A stretch of 64,000 nucleotides of DNA from Strigamia acuminata (GCA_949358305.1 OX442321.1:3249605-3313604); one strand, 5' to 3'. Numbered from the stretch's first letter, positions 10,001 to 20,736 are shown. Translations and numbers: made by a program. Notes: generated by a model not told the origin, from the sequence alone.

Positions 10001-12621
10001 ACTCAGTGACCCAACTACGGTTTAAAAATATAAACAAGTTTAAATGACTTTATGAATGCGCCTAGTGTCTATTGTTTGCGTGTTGTCATATGTGAGAGAT
10101 CCTGACTTTGACATTGCAGCTGCCTCATTAACAGTTTAAAAATCCATTCCCTGCTGTTCTGTTGGCCACGAGCTCAAAACCAAGAATAATGGAACATTTT
10201 CAAAGAAATTTCTCAAAGATAAGAGTAGACTCCCTTCGGAGGAAAAGAAAAGCATCCGTAGTTTGCACATCCCTCGATTAAAACAAACAATAAACACAGA
10301 TCTGTTGATAGACAGAATTAACTAACAGATAGCAGTGGCCTAGAACTGATTTTCACCCGCAATTTACTTTCTGCATGTGCAAAGACGGACTCAAAAAGGC
10401 CCCCAAATCCCATTGGTCGAGCCATTTTACTCGTGTAGCGATCCAAAAAAATAGACCCAAACACCAGAATTGCATTACGATGTACAGACATTGTAATCGA
10501 TTGCCTAGGTAACGGCCAAAATTTCAAAATTATGTGCTTTCCAGACAAAACAACCAATAAACAGAACAAACATGAGTTTTACATATATATTTGCATAAAA
10601 CTATATTTCATAAATGGAAATAACATTTTTTAATAAGAAAAATCAAAATTAAATGGTCATAACAATCACAAAAATAAATAAAAATCAAAACTACTTCTCC
10701 TAGCGGTAGTATACAGTCTGGAGTTAGTAGTAATGAGGCTCGACCAATGGAATTTGGGGAACATCTTGAGTTCAACAAGAGTATACTGCAGCGCTTCCTT
10801 TCTGCACCCTTGTGTTGATATTTCTGCTTGCATTCAAGAAGAAATTACAATCTATCTCCATGCAAAAAAAATTGGTAATCCTTCCAATTACAGTTTCAAA
10901 ATTAGCAAGTAAATCAAAGCATCTTTTGGTCTTTAAAGTTTGTCACACGATCAATGCAATAGAAAGTGCACCTGTCCAAAAGAGAAAAATTGCAACCCTC
11001 GATTACTGCAGTTTGCAATCTATCAAAATAAAACCTTAAACCCTCTCTTGAGTGTTTTTATAAAAGGCATGAGGCATGAATTATGTATCTTTTTTCTTAA
11101 AAAAAAAAAAAGAAGAAAAAAACTGTTTCTCAATCCATTTATACCGTTACAGTGAATGCAACAAGAAATCGCACTCCAAAAAAAACTACCGTGAATATTC
11201 AAGTAGGCAATGGATCTCAACCGTATAACAACCAGCAGCCCCAATATGAGAAACAAGGACCGAATCAACATACTCAGTGGATTCCACCATCAGAGCAGCC
11301 TGCTGAAGCGGAGCCCAAGAAGTACATGGGTGGTCATATACCCTCCCGTTCGTTTCGGATCCTGCAAGCCATGACTGGCGGCGACGATGACGCAACTGGT
11401 AAGTACGCGCAAACTTGTGAGTGTTCGGACGGACGTCGCGTAGTCAGGGGAGGACCAAATGCTTTCGGTGTTTGTGCGTAGTACCAAAATAATGTTGTTT
11501 TAGGTTTCAACCGGTTTCCCGGTAAACCGGATAAAAATCACGGAACCGGGAACGGGAAATTTGAAAAAATAACCGGTTCCGTCCAAAATTGTCAAAACCT
11601 CGTTAAAACGTCATTTTCGTCATTGAAACGTTACAAAATCGGACATTTTTACATTGAAAAATGGCTAAAAACGGCCATTTGTAGCCATTTTTCGTCGCCT
11701 GATCTTTTTTATCCCCGAGAGTACCGATTTCCCGAGAGTACCGGCTATTTTGGTACCGGAAACCAGGAATTAAAAAAAGGCGATAAAACAGAAACCCTAT
11801 TGTTTTTTATTTACTTTATTTTAGCATTATTAGGCCTAACATTAGGCTAAATACCGCTAAATAACACTTTACAACACAATTTTAGATTTTTGTGTTATCA
11901 TGCGGAAAAATTGAATTTCCTAACCGTGCAGTCATTTAAACTTGTTTATATTATTTAACACATAAAATCTTTCGTTTAGACTGGTTTAAAAAATATAAAC
12001 AAGTTTAAATGACTTTACAAACGCGTCTAACGTTTGAATTTGGCATCAAGACACCGACATACTGTACTAATTTTACATTTCAAGATACAAACTTTGCCTT
12101 CGCTGAACATGAATTTCAGTTTGGCAAATGTTTTGAACGTCTTCTTTATTTGTTTGGACTGGTGCCTCATTGCTCCTGCTGCTCCCACAGCCCAAATAAG
12201 CCATGACATGAGTCTCTGTCTTAAGCTTTTCAAAACAAAGCAGCAGCTGGTCTCAGGTCAACCTTGTTTTATTTTTAATCTGATAAACTCAAGTGCTCAC
12301 TCCATTTTCCACCATTTCAATGCCAAACCAAGGAGTTTTACCTAATCTTGACTCACTGAACGACTTTAATTAAATTCCCACACTGCATCCATCTCCTGTG
12401 ACCCAATGTGTGATTTTTGGGGGCCCCAAATGGGCCCTGGGATGGACAGAACTAAAATACACAGAAAAAAAAATATTTTTTTTACAGACTCGATCGAAAT
12501 ACCTGTTCAGCACGAAGCCAATCACAAGCAGCAAGAATCGGAGCCCCGGATGTACATGGGTGCCAACATCCCTTCGCGATCCTTTCGAATTCTCCAACAA
12601 ATGACGGACGAGTCTCAATGA
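305..12621 (+). CDS. Zasp/ALP-Enigma-family PDZ-ZM protein, LIM-less, 5' partial
   Basis: Exons 305-453, 1954-2281, 3660-4222, 6149-6294, 7460-7612, 9583-9699, 11153-11398 and 12488-12621 join in frame (1836 nt, 611 residues plus stop); the 5' part lies before the window. Residues 1-50 are the C-terminal half of a PDZ domain (YLKPGDIILS ... HVIKQAGNSLELII). A proline-rich linker follows, then FTYTPGGIDLSELRSPKMQ and a ZM motif (YNSPMNLYSPDNAAEAF), both typical of Zasp/PDLIM proteins that bind alpha-actinin at muscle Z-discs. The last five exons each end with a copy of a motif like IPSRSFRILQ-x-MTG, and TGA follows the last copy, so no LIM domain is present in this isoform. The three internal motif exons are symmetrical (phase 1-1), so they could be skipped or duplicated without a frameshift. 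Family assignment is strong; orthology to a named Zasp paralogue is not claimed. Confidence 0.87.
480..1040. repeat. A-rich minisatellite in Zasp-like intron
   Basis: Tandem units of about 35 bp (TTCACCAAAAAAACCC plus a run of A and CAATTTTTT) occupy roughly 590-880. Three near-identical 30-bp units with CCCCGAATTTCCCACAAAA follow at about 880-970, and a poly-A run ends the tract. The long open frames across it on the - strand come from the repeat period and are not genes. The rest of this intron (454-1953) shows no recognisable gene. Confidence 0.8.
2330..3480. repeat. Higher-order satellite in Zasp-like intron
   Basis: Short degenerate units such as ACCACATACCAAATACCCAAT are grouped into larger blocks. 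Each block opens with a header containing TTTGGTNTCNATTTTNAATTTT followed by A-run and TGGTAAATACCAAAAATCC. Headers begin near 2340, 2478, 2905 and 3350. The second and third blocks (about 430-445 bp) also end with the same AGAAACTGGATATCAGCACCAGATACC tract. Frames stay open on both strands because of the repeat, not because it codes. Confidence 0.85.
3549..3632. mobile_element. Short hairpin MITE, ATCGATTAAGAG family, copy 1
   Basis: TATTTTATCGATTAAGAG is mirrored by CTCTTAATCGATAAAATA about 45 bases later, just upstream of the exon at 3660. A longer relative lies at about 5455-5730. Non-coding. The transposon superfamily is not assigned. Confidence 0.55.
4321..4814. mobile_element. MITE with about 30-bp terminal inverted repeats
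   Basis: The left end TAGAGAGTTTGCGGGATGCA is the near-perfect inverse complement of the right end TGCATCTCGCAAACTCTCTA, and the match continues into ATTTTTCCCTTA. TTAT directly flanks both ends (4317-4320 and 4815-4818) and may be the target duplication. The 494-bp interior has no coding frame. It sits in the intron that follows the ZM exon. Confidence 0.75.
4866..5242. mobile_element. Possible second MITE, GAAAAGGCTGGTTTT ends
   Basis: GAAAAGGCTGGTTTT near 4867 is the inverse complement of AAAACCAGCCTTTTC near 5228-5242. The inner flanks also match loosely: TTTGAGTTTTCTT near 4915 and AAGAAAACTCAAA near 5150. No clear target duplication was seen. A direct repeat around GGCTTAAAGC (5074-5104 and 5266-5295) lies next to it. 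Confidence 0.45.
5455..5732. mobile_element. MITE, ATCGATTAAGAG family, copy 2
   Basis: ACCGTATTTTACCAATTAAGAG at the left is mirrored by GCGGCTCTTAATCGATAAAA at the right, the same terminal sequence as the short copy at 3549. The internal piece CTGACAAAAATGGCA also matches copy 1 (CCGACAAAAATGGCA). Non-coding. Confidence 0.55.
6590..6985. repeat. AAATCCTGG minisatellite in Zasp-like intron
   Basis: Degenerate tandem copies of AAATCCTGG, AAATCTTGG and AAATCCTTG run through most of this stretch, flanked by a partly repeated GGCAAAGATTTTGGATTTCAAAATCC at both ends (6592 and 6930). No gene is seen in this intron (6295-7459) apart from the repeat. Confidence 0.65.
8389..8572. mobile_element. PIF/Harbinger-like MITE
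   Basis: The terminal inverted repeat AGGTGCGTTTTCATGTGCGATT at the left matches AATCGCACATGAAAACGCACCT at the right. TTA flanks both ends (8386-8388 and 8573-8575); a 3-bp TTA duplication is characteristic of PIF/Harbinger elements. The interior is 184 bp overall and non-coding. It lies in the intron between 7612 and 9583. Confidence 0.75.
8585..8768. mobile_element. Pogo/Tc1-like MITE
   Basis: The terminal sequence CAGTCGAAACTCTTTATAAC is mirrored at the right end by GTTATAAAGAGTTTCGACCG, with TA on both sides (8583-8584 and 8769-8770). CAGTCGAAACTC-type ends with a TA target are typical of pogo-like non-autonomous elements. It starts 12 bases after the Harbinger-like MITE. Confidence 0.75.
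11930..12013. repeat. Imperfect palindrome, about 29-bp arms
   Basis: AGTCATTTAAACTTGTTTATATT at 11930-11952 is mirrored by AATATAAACAAGTTTAAATG in the right arm 11985-12013, leaving a 26-base spacer. A single arm with the same sequence occurs at 10021-10050, so the arm is a dispersed repeat end and probably a short non-autonomous transposon. Confidence 0.5.
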
Positions 12622-12704
12622 ATTAGTTGCATCGAGCAGTTAGGCCTAAAATGGGTGCTGTAAACCATTTTGGAGAGTAGAGCATTAAGGGTATTTTTTT
12701 GGCT

Positions 12705-12813
12705 AATAAATTATGAAATTAAAGAAAGTGTAAAAGTAAAATGAAATTATTTGTATAATAATAATAAACTACTAATTTCTTATACTTGCTTTTTGGAGAC
12801 AAAGAGAAATAAA
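12705..12813 (+). promoter_or_regulatory. Polyadenylation signals of the Zasp-like gene
   Basis: AATAAA occurs at 12705-12710 and 12808-12813, 84 and 187 bases after the stop codon at 12619-12621. Either could end the transcript before the convergent Ly6 gene at 13456. Inferred from position only. Confidence 0.45.
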
Positions 12814-13455
12814 GGTGTGTTTTTCAAACAGACGTAGAAGAGTTGGTTTTTGACGGAAAATGTGTTGTACGGTATCTTGGATACATTTTACGTACGTAGG
12901 AGGAGAGTTTACGTATTTTTATCACGCGGGAACGAAGTGCGACGAGTAAATCAAACACTTGGAAAGGCGCCATTTGTATTTGGTTGTAGCGTCGTAGTAG
13001 TTTCCATTAATGGACGCAAGATGTCGTCGAAGAATGTTTGTTTTTATTGTTTTATCGTCTTAAAATGTCGGGAAGTTAATTACTTTTGTGGAATAAATTC
13101 AGGAAATTTGTTATTTAATACAATATTAATAAAAACTGGGTTTTAATAACTGCAAAATGCACATTGAAAAAAATCCCTAAAAAAAAAAAATTCTAAATCA
13201 CGTGACTTTTAGCCCATTTTACGTGATTTTGACGTGATAATTTCATAGTTACATCCTACGAGTGAAAATACATGAAAATCTACAACATTTTGGTATAAAA
13301 TACTGAGAAATGTACAAAATTCCTTAAAAATTAAAAAAATAAAAATATGTATACAAATTTAGTGTCGAAAAAAAAAATAACATGATAAAAATTTAGTGTA
13401 TAATTCTAATAATATAAAAAAAAACTATGGAAGAAAAGAAAAAACGGATTTTCGT
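12814..13455. other. Spacer between convergent genes
   Basis: AT-rich stretch between the last poly(A) signal of the Zasp-like gene and the stop codon of Ly6 gene A. A 98-codon frame (12850-13146) has no recognisable domain or exon context. I see no gene here. Confidence 0.5.
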
Positions 13456-14259
13456 TTAATCGAAGCGATTAAACAGCAATAATATCAAGCCAGGCAAAAC
13501 CGTCGATAAGAGCGCGACGAAACACAAGTGCGAAGTATGATGCTGAGAGATCCCGTCGTTGCAACGATCTGTGTCGCATCTGCACACTACATCTTGATTA
13601 TAAGGCCTCGGTGCGCACATTTCATCACTATTAAGTTCCAGTAATTCATTACGTAGCAAACACCCACGATGGATCACGATGCCGTCACTGGCTATAACAA
13701 TCGATGATAAAAAATAAAAATATAAAATAATTTCCGCAAAAAAATTTACAAAAATAATAATAAAAATTAACAACGATAATAAAAATCAATTTTACTCTTT
13801 GTTATTTCCTTTTTACACATCGTCGGCCGATTGTAAGTGTCGTAAATGTTTCCGTGTTTATCGCAGTCATCAAGGTTAACCATTTCTGGTCTAAAATTCT
13901 CACCACACCCTGAACCGGGAAACGACGTACATTGGTAACATCTGATGGTCCCACCTGTAAAATAAATCAAAAATAACTTATTTTAATCACTAATCAATGA
14001 TTAAATATAAAATAAATAACTATTTTGCATTTTTATTGACGAAAATACTCATTAAAATGATAAAATCTGCCATAATCACATATGACGGTCATGGTTACAA
14101 CCACCTGCGCAGTAAACGATGCGCAGTGACGCCGATCGGCTCTAGCGATTTTCTATTGTGGCGATTCCTTGTTTTATCGTTAGTTTACTAACCTTGAGGT
14201 ATGTTAACGAGCAGAAAAGTTGTAAGGATGCAAACGAAACGTAATTTCCTTTCTTCCAT
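13456..14259 (-). CDS. Ly6/uPAR three-finger protein A, GPI-anchored
   Basis: Exons in order are 14193-14259, 13796-13954 and 13456-13691 (153 residues). Exon 1 encodes a signal peptide (MEERKLRFVCILTTFLLVN). Exon 2 begins the domain with GGTIRCYQCTSFPGSGCG and ends near PTMCKKEITK. Exon 3 holds DGIVIHRGC, CRCDTDRCND and a hydrophobic tail (LSTVLPGLILLLF) expected for GPI attachment. Ten cysteines fit the three-finger fold. Both introns are phase 1, as in every gene of this cluster. The likely role is a secreted or membrane-tethered ligand or chaperone of the arthropod Ly6 type; the partner is unknown. It converges on the Zasp-like gene. Confidence 0.88.
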
Positions 14260-14683
14260 CAAACTGCTTTCGAACTTTTCCAATCCCAACTGCTTCTATC
14301 CGGTTTGAATTGATCAAATGGAAAACTAGGTGCGCAACTACCTGTCATAAGTGCTCGCATACTTATAAGGAGGAATTCAAACAGGACGTTCTAAGCGATA
14401 TACGTCAGCTTTAAATATATTAAAAAATAAAGTGCGCTTTTTAAACACAATGGCGTATTTTGTATTCCATCTGCGGTATCGTATTCGCTTTATTTTTAGC
14501 ATCTGAAGATCCCTTCTTATCGTACTTTTTTATATTTAATTTCCGCCATCGATTTGCGCGCCATTTTGATGCATTTTCAAAAAAATAAAAATACAATAAA
14601 TATCGATTTTTTTTTTTATATATTTATTTCATTTAATATACAACATAAAAATCTTTCTAAAAAAAATTAAAAACTAATTTTTT

Positions 14684-15232
14684 TTATATAAAACTGAATA
14701 AAAGCGTTAAAACTGATAAAACAACAACAAACAGATCGTGCGGTTGTTTACGTCTGGACGAATTGCACGCATCGGTCGAACAGCGGCAATAATCGTCTCC
14801 GTGGTTTGTTTTGAAACAATTTTCGCCTTGTTGCACCTCGCTTTGCACGCTGCAGTCTCGGTACACCTCGGGTTGCCCGCCAGGACCGTCTGGAAACGGA
14901 ATTAAATCAATTTGACGTCTCGTTTTTACGAAAATAAAAATAAAATAAACACACTCACTCCAAATTATCAATTTTTTACAAAAATGCGCTATCGGATTGA
15001 GCAAATCGCAATCGACGATCTGTATGTTGTTTTCCGCGGGGTTGTAGCATTCCCCGTCGTAACCGGACCGACATTTGTAGCATTTTATGCCCAAAACTGA
15101 AATAAAACGAGAAAATGGCGGTTATTTGCATGTTTTTTCGATTTATTATCGATTATTTGGTCAGAACGTACCTGGAGTTATGTAATATAATATTAGAATG
15201 GGTGTGGATAACCGGAGTAGATGGAATCTCAT
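14684..15232 (-). CDS. Ly6/uPAR three-finger protein B, GPI-anchored
   Basis: Exons are 15172-15232, 14959-15096 and 14684-14889 (134 residues), phase-1 introns. The signal exon reads MRFHLLRLSTPILILYYITP. The domain starts GIKCYKCRSGYDGEC, lacks the DPF motif of most cluster members, and ends CRCSTDACNSS. The last residues (LFVVVLSVLTLLFSFI) form a hydrophobic GPI-type tail. The intron-2 donor GTGAGT and both acceptors are strong. It starts about 1.3 kb before gene C's stop; function beyond the fold is not known. Confidence 0.88.
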
Positions 15233-15692
15233 AATATTTGGTGTTAATTTGATGTTATTTAACACTTTGGGCTCGTGTTACAACTTTTTAAACGGACCGG
15301 ATCGTTTTGACAGCGCCCCGCATAATGGCGGTTGGTGGTTGGAGTGATTAAGCGATCAGTCGGAGGCGAGTTTGTAGAAGCACGGCGCACAGGTGGATGA
15401 CAGGACAGGAAACAAAAGAGGAATAAAGGGTGGGCAGGTGAGTTGTTTTCATTGTTTTACGATGCTAATAAATATTTTGTGTTTGTTTTAAGTTTTTTTT
15501 TTATGATGTAATAAAAGATGAGTCAAAAATGTGAGTTAATTTTTGTTTGTAAAAATGTTGGTTTGGGTTTGTGAGATTGCTTAATTTTTCTTATGAAATG
15601 GCAGTTGGTTAGTTGTTGCATGACAAATTTTTCATTTCCGGTGGTTGGTGTACTGAGAAATCACTAATTTCAATTTTATTTTTATTATTATT

Positions 15693-15723
<31 letters not shown>

Positions 15724-16521
15724 TGCGAGAAAATTTTTTTATGCAAATAAAGATCAACGTTTGGCTTTGGAATTCTGATGTTTTTGTTGCATTTTAATAC
15801 GAAAAAACAACAACTTATAATTTTTTAACAGCTAATTATGACTGTTTTATTACAAATTCTGATTATTTCAATATATTTTTACATCGAAAGCAACAAATTT
15901 TAATTTTCCAATACTTTTTACACCAAAAACAACAAATTTTAATTTTTTAACATCAAATTCTGATTTATTTTCTTACATTTTTACACGAAAAACAACAAAT
16001 TTTAATTTTTTAACAGCTAATCATGACTGTTTTATTACAAATTCTGATTATTTCCATACATTTTTACATCAAAAACAACAAATTTTAATTTTTCAATACT
16101 TTTTACACCAAAAACATCAAATTTTAATTTTTTAACAACAAATTCAGACTATTTTCTTACATTTTTACACCAAAAACAACAAATTTAAATTTTATAACAG
16201 CTAATTATGACTATTTTCTTACATTTTTCACCAAAAACAACAAATTTTAATTTTTTAACAACAAATTCAGACTATTTTCTTACATTTTTACACCCAAAAT
16301 AACAAATTTTAATTTTTTAACAACAAATTCTGACTTATTTCTTACATTTTACACCAAAAACACCAAATTTTAATTTTTCAATACTTTTTACACCAAAAAC
16401 AACAAATTTTGATTTTTTAACAACAAATTCTGACTATTTTCTTACATTTTTACACGAAAAACAACAAATTTTAATTTTTTCACAACCAACTCTGACTCCA
16501 TTTGCATTCCTGTCGCCATTT
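15233..16521. repeat. Spacer with about 60-bp minisatellite (15800-16490)
   Basis: From about 15800 to 16490 the sequence repeats a unit of roughly 60 bp built from AACAACAAATTTTAATTTTT, AACAACAAATTCTGACTATT and TTTCTTACATTTTTACACCA. Copies vary in order and by small indels. The first 570 bases are AT-rich with a 20-base poly-T tract and no visible gene. Confidence 0.75.
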
Positions 16522-17075
16522 TTAATGTTGGTTGCATCCATCCGACACACAACTACAGATTTTCAAGCCATCAATCGTAATGCACGACTCGTACCCTATT
16601 CCTTCCAAGTCTTCCTTGATACTGGCGCAATCTCGATTAACGACTGTTTTACCATCTAAAAAACCCAGACAAAATCAGCAATCAAACCATCACGTATCGC
16701 TTAAATCAACTTACCAGTTACATTAGTTTTGGTTACGCACAAATCTGCACCGGGCTTCGTTACGCTGCAATCCGTCAGTGGATACGCATCCATAAGCTTA
16801 TCAGCTTGAGCACACGTGGAATCACTTTCGGAGTCACAAACAATGCACTTGATAGCATCACCTTCGAAAAAACGAAAAATAACTTCAAAAAACGAAAAAT
16901 AACTTCAAAAAACGAAAAATAAATTCAGAAAACGAAAAATAAATTCGAAAAACGAAAAATAAATTCAAGAAACGTGAATAAATTATCTAAAATTGTGTAA
17001 AATATTAAACCAATCGTCACCGTAGCGACACAAAACCAATGCGAGTGCTAAACCAGTCAAGATTTTAAACATCAT
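16522..17075 (-). CDS. Ly6/uPAR three-finger protein C, soluble (no GPI tail)
   Basis: Exons are 17021-17075, 16715-16861 and 16522-16655 (111 residues), both introns phase 1. Signal exon MMFKILTGLALALVLC; two in-frame ATGs occur and the upstream one is used here. The domain has CIVCDSESDSTC, DLCVTKTNVT, DGKTVVNRDC and CSCVSDGCN, ten cysteines in all. The stop codon follows GCNQH directly, so unlike its neighbours it has no hydrophobic tail and should be released as a soluble protein. The short intron 1 (16862-17020) contains GAAAAACGAAAAATAAATTC repeats. Confidence 0.87.
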
Positions 17076-18617
17076 GTCTAGAATTGGATTTAAAACGTTT
17101 TTGCAGAAGAAATGTTGTCAGCTTGTGGCGTTGTTTTTGTGTTTGTTGCTTTATATATCGTATGAGGAATCCTCGCTTGATTTCAGTCCATAATTAACCA
17201 ATTTGTCAATCGCAAGGACTTTTCCTTATTGTTTCTTGAGAAAATACAAATGATGCAATTTGGATATATTGAAGTAGATGTATATTAATGCAAAAAAATT
17301 GACATTTGTATGAATAAGCAGAATTTGTAATCTGATTTTAGTGATGTAAAGAAATGAGCACTCGTGTAAATCTTGTTTTTAGTTTCGAACCAAATTCACC
17401 TCAATTTAATTTATTTTTTCAAGTTTTCCGTTGGTTTTTGTACAAATAAAATGCATTCCTACGTGATTTTACTTATTTTGGATGAAAATAGAATCATTTT
17501 CATACATTTTTGCAAAATATTTTTGGCTTTGGGTCAAAAATGACTCGGGTTGGGTGAGTAATGGATTTTTTTTAGGTTGCTACTGTTTGTGGTTGTGTTT
17601 TTGACATTGGTGTTTGCCGCCATTGCAAATGTAAGAATGAGAATGCTTCGTATTGTTACCATTGTTGTTGGTAAATAGTGTCGTGAATAAATATGGCTCG
17701 TGAGTTTTATATCGTTCATCGAATGTGTCACTCTACTTCAACACAGTTAGGCTTAAGAACCACATTCCCAAAAAAGGCCTAAAGAGAAAGGATTTCTGCG
17801 GTACGTAAAGGAAATCAAAATATGCAATTTTGCTTATTCCGAGTAGAAATTTGCATAAATTTTTCAAGTTATGACAAGAAATAGATATTTTTATTATTAT
17901 TATTATCCTTTTCAATGGGAATTTGCACGCTTTTTCAATTGGCACACGAAATGAATAATTTTATTTTTCGTTTCAATGGATATTCGCATCTGATTCTTCA
18001 ATTTGGACACGAAATACATAAACTTATAATCTTTTCCAAGTTAAATAACTCGGATAACACTTCTGGCATCGGTAATTAAAACTTATAAATTACGTGCGAG
18101 ACTTTATTACACGAATAAAAATGGGATCGGTTGTTTCGAAAATAAAAGTTGATCGCTGCTTCACTGACTTTTATAATGACCAATTGTCTTTCCAAGAAGG
18201 ATGTATTCAGATATAGCACATCACGAGACAATATATAAAAATAAAAAAATAAAAACAACACACACACAAACATGATTATGAAATTTGTTGATTTTATTTG
18301 ACAAAATTCAAATACAGAGGTGAAAAATAGATGAAAATATTTGATCCGTCTCGTATATTGTACAAATAAACTGATTCACTTAATTTTTAACACTGTAAAT
18401 AAAAAATAGAAAACTTTGTGGCATGTATTATATAATATAATCTATATAATAATATTTTTACAAAAAAATTAAGTCGTTTGATCCAAAAAATCTGCAAAAA
18501 TCATCAAAATCTGCAAAAATTCCATTTTTTTTTGTATTTTTCTCAAAAAACAAAAAATAAAAAACCAATTCGTGTCTACAAGTTTCCAAAATATAAAAAA
18601 ATCACCACTTTGCTATT
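17076..18617. other. AT-rich spacer between Ly6 genes C and D
   Basis: No Ly6 exon, repeat array or RNA gene was found. A - strand frame near 17600-17670 begins MVTIRSILILTFAMA and resembles a signal peptide, but no compatible second exon was found, so it is not annotated as a gene. Confidence 0.5.
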
Positions 18618-20736
18618 CTATCGAGAGAAAACAATCGCCAAAGCAGCCGTAACAGCCAAGGTCACCCAAGACACAACACTGCCCTTTGGAGCGCCGTTGC
18701 AATTGTCCCCGTAGCAAGTGCACGAGTAGCCGCCACCTTGCGATACGCAGGGCTCGTTTGATGAAGAGCTGGATCCGTATAAACTGCCACTTCCCATTCC
18801 GCAGTCGCGAGTCACTATCCACGTGTCACCGCCTGCAAAGAACGAACATTAATATCAATAAATGACAAAAAAAAACGCTCAAAAAATTTGAAGAAAACAT
18901 CAAAATGTATCAAAAATCGTCGAAAAATGTGCGAATTGAATTTTTAAACTCTAAATTAGATCGTATGGAAATATATTTCGACCAATTTGATCATAAATTT
19001 GATCAAATTACGCCATTTTGTTAAATAAAGGGCAAAATGCATCGTCAAATGACGCCATTTTGTTAAATGCATCGAGCAATGGCGGTGACGTCATTAGTGT
19101 GAAGGCCACAGCAGAATCTTTCCTGTGTACTTACAACAGTTCACGATGAGGAAAATTGGAAGAAAAAAATAATATGAAATTAAAAATTAAATTGTTTTTT
19201 TTTTCTTCTTTTTTTGAGTGATTGAATTACTTTTGTAGGTGTGCTTGCTGCAGGTGTTGGATCTGGCAAATTGACCGGGGCCACCGAATTGGCCCGGGTT
19301 GTTGCCGAATTGGCCTTGTTGGCCCGGGAATCCTTGGGAGCCGAATTGGCCTTGTTGGCCTTGTTGGCCCGGGAATCCTGGCTGTCCGAATTGGCCCTGC
19401 GATCCAAACTGCTGGTTCCCTGTGTAGTCACAATCGACGGATTGACCCCCCATCATGGTGTAATCGAACGAATCTCCGCATCCTCGTACGGTGCGACTGT
19501 CACATTTGTAACAACGGATTCCGTCGCCTGGAAAGGAAATAAAAATGAAATAAAAGTAAAATAAAGTGCATTTAAATGAAATAAAACGTAAAAAATTAAT
19601 TTTATGGTGGTATTTTGATAAAATATTCAATTTTTTCGTGTTATTTTGATGAAAAATTCAATTTTTTCGAGTTATTTTGATAAAATATTCAATATTTTCG
19701 TGTTATTTTGATGAAAAACTCAATTTTTTCGTGTTGCTTTGATGAAAACTTCAATTTTTTCGAGTTATTTTGATGAAAAACTCAATTTTTTCGTGTTGCT
19801 TTGATGAAAAATTCAATTTTTTTGTGTTATTTTTATGAAAAACTCATTTTTTCCGTGTTATTTTGATGAAAAATCCAATTTTTTTCTGTTAATTCCATCA
19901 AAAATTCAATTTTTTCATGTTATTTACATCAAAAATCCAATTTTTTCGTGTTGTTTCCATCAAAAATTTAATTTTTTCGTCAAAAATTCAATTTTTTCGT
20001 GTTAATTTCATGAAAAATGTCAGTTTTTGCTATTATTTGCATCAAATATTCATTTTTTTTCGTGTTATCATCCTGAAATATTTAATCTTTAGCCGTTATT
20101 TTCATCAAACTTCAACTTTTTTTAAATCTATTTTCGACTCTTCGTGACCTGACTCGAAGGTTGCAGGGTTGTAATGTCATAACCTAGTTTCCTTTCCTGT
20201 GTTTACTTATTTCCCTCTTCTTCTAAATCGTTTCATACATGACATTTCAACCATTTTCCAGTGCATTTCAACCAAAACAAAAACCCAAATTAACACCAAA
20301 CTTATTTACCTAACTTTTCCCCTCATCATCAAACGAATTCATTAAACCCAACCCAACAAAAAGTCGTTACAAAAATCCAGTTTGGACCTCCTGCATTTAC
20401 ACCTGCGCAAAAGCCCGGCCATTTTTAATTCAAAACGAACCGAGGAAACGCCTTTTTTCACCTCTCAAAACCACAACACAACAAAAATAAAACCCAAACC
20501 AACAAAAATACAAAAAATAAACCCAAAAAAAACCCAAAAACCAAAAACCAAAACCAAAAAATCCAAAAAACCAAAAAAAAAAACCCCAAAAAAAAAAAAA
20601 AAACCACATCTGCTTCCTCATTTCTCCCAAACATTTAAACCCAAAAACCCCAAAACAAAACCACAAAAAACTCACTAAGTTGCAGCAAAGTGTTGATGCA
20701 AAGCGCCAAGCACAACATGTAAGACATCGGTGACAT
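18618..20736 (-). CDS. Ly6/uPAR three-finger protein D with Gly/Gln/Phe-rich insert
   Basis: Exons are 20676-20736, 19231-19527 and 18618-18832 (190 residues), both introns phase 1. Signal exon MSPMSYMLCLALCINTLLQL. The domain begins DGIRCYKCDSRTVRGCGDSF, but between the fourth cysteine (VDCDY) and the fifth (RSNTCSK) lies an insert of about 50 residues made of units like GQFGSQGFPGQQ. Exon 2 is therefore 297 bp, against 138-198 in the other members. Exon 3 has a Ser/Gly loop (GSGSLYGSSSSS), then CTCYGDNCNGA and a GPI-type tail (VSWVTLAVTAALAIVF). Frames and splice sites are intact, so the insert is probably translated. Intron 1 carries a roughly 35-bp array. Confidence 0.87.
19590..20130. 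repeat. About 35-bp minisatellite in intron 1 of Ly6 gene D
   Basis: Units of the type TTCAATTTTTTCGTGTTATT followed by TTGATGAAAAA repeat about fourteen times with point changes and small indels. Non-coding, on the 5' side of the Gly/Gln-rich exon. Confidence 0.8.

Noticed and set aside
12850-13146. 98-codon + strand frame after the Zasp-like gene
   Set aside because: No recognisable domain or neighbours; lies in the probable 3' flank.
17600-17670. Orphan signal-peptide exon (MVTIRSILILTFAMA) on the - strand
   Set aside because: No phase-compatible Ly6 exon lies downstream before gene D's region ends, so no gene could be built.
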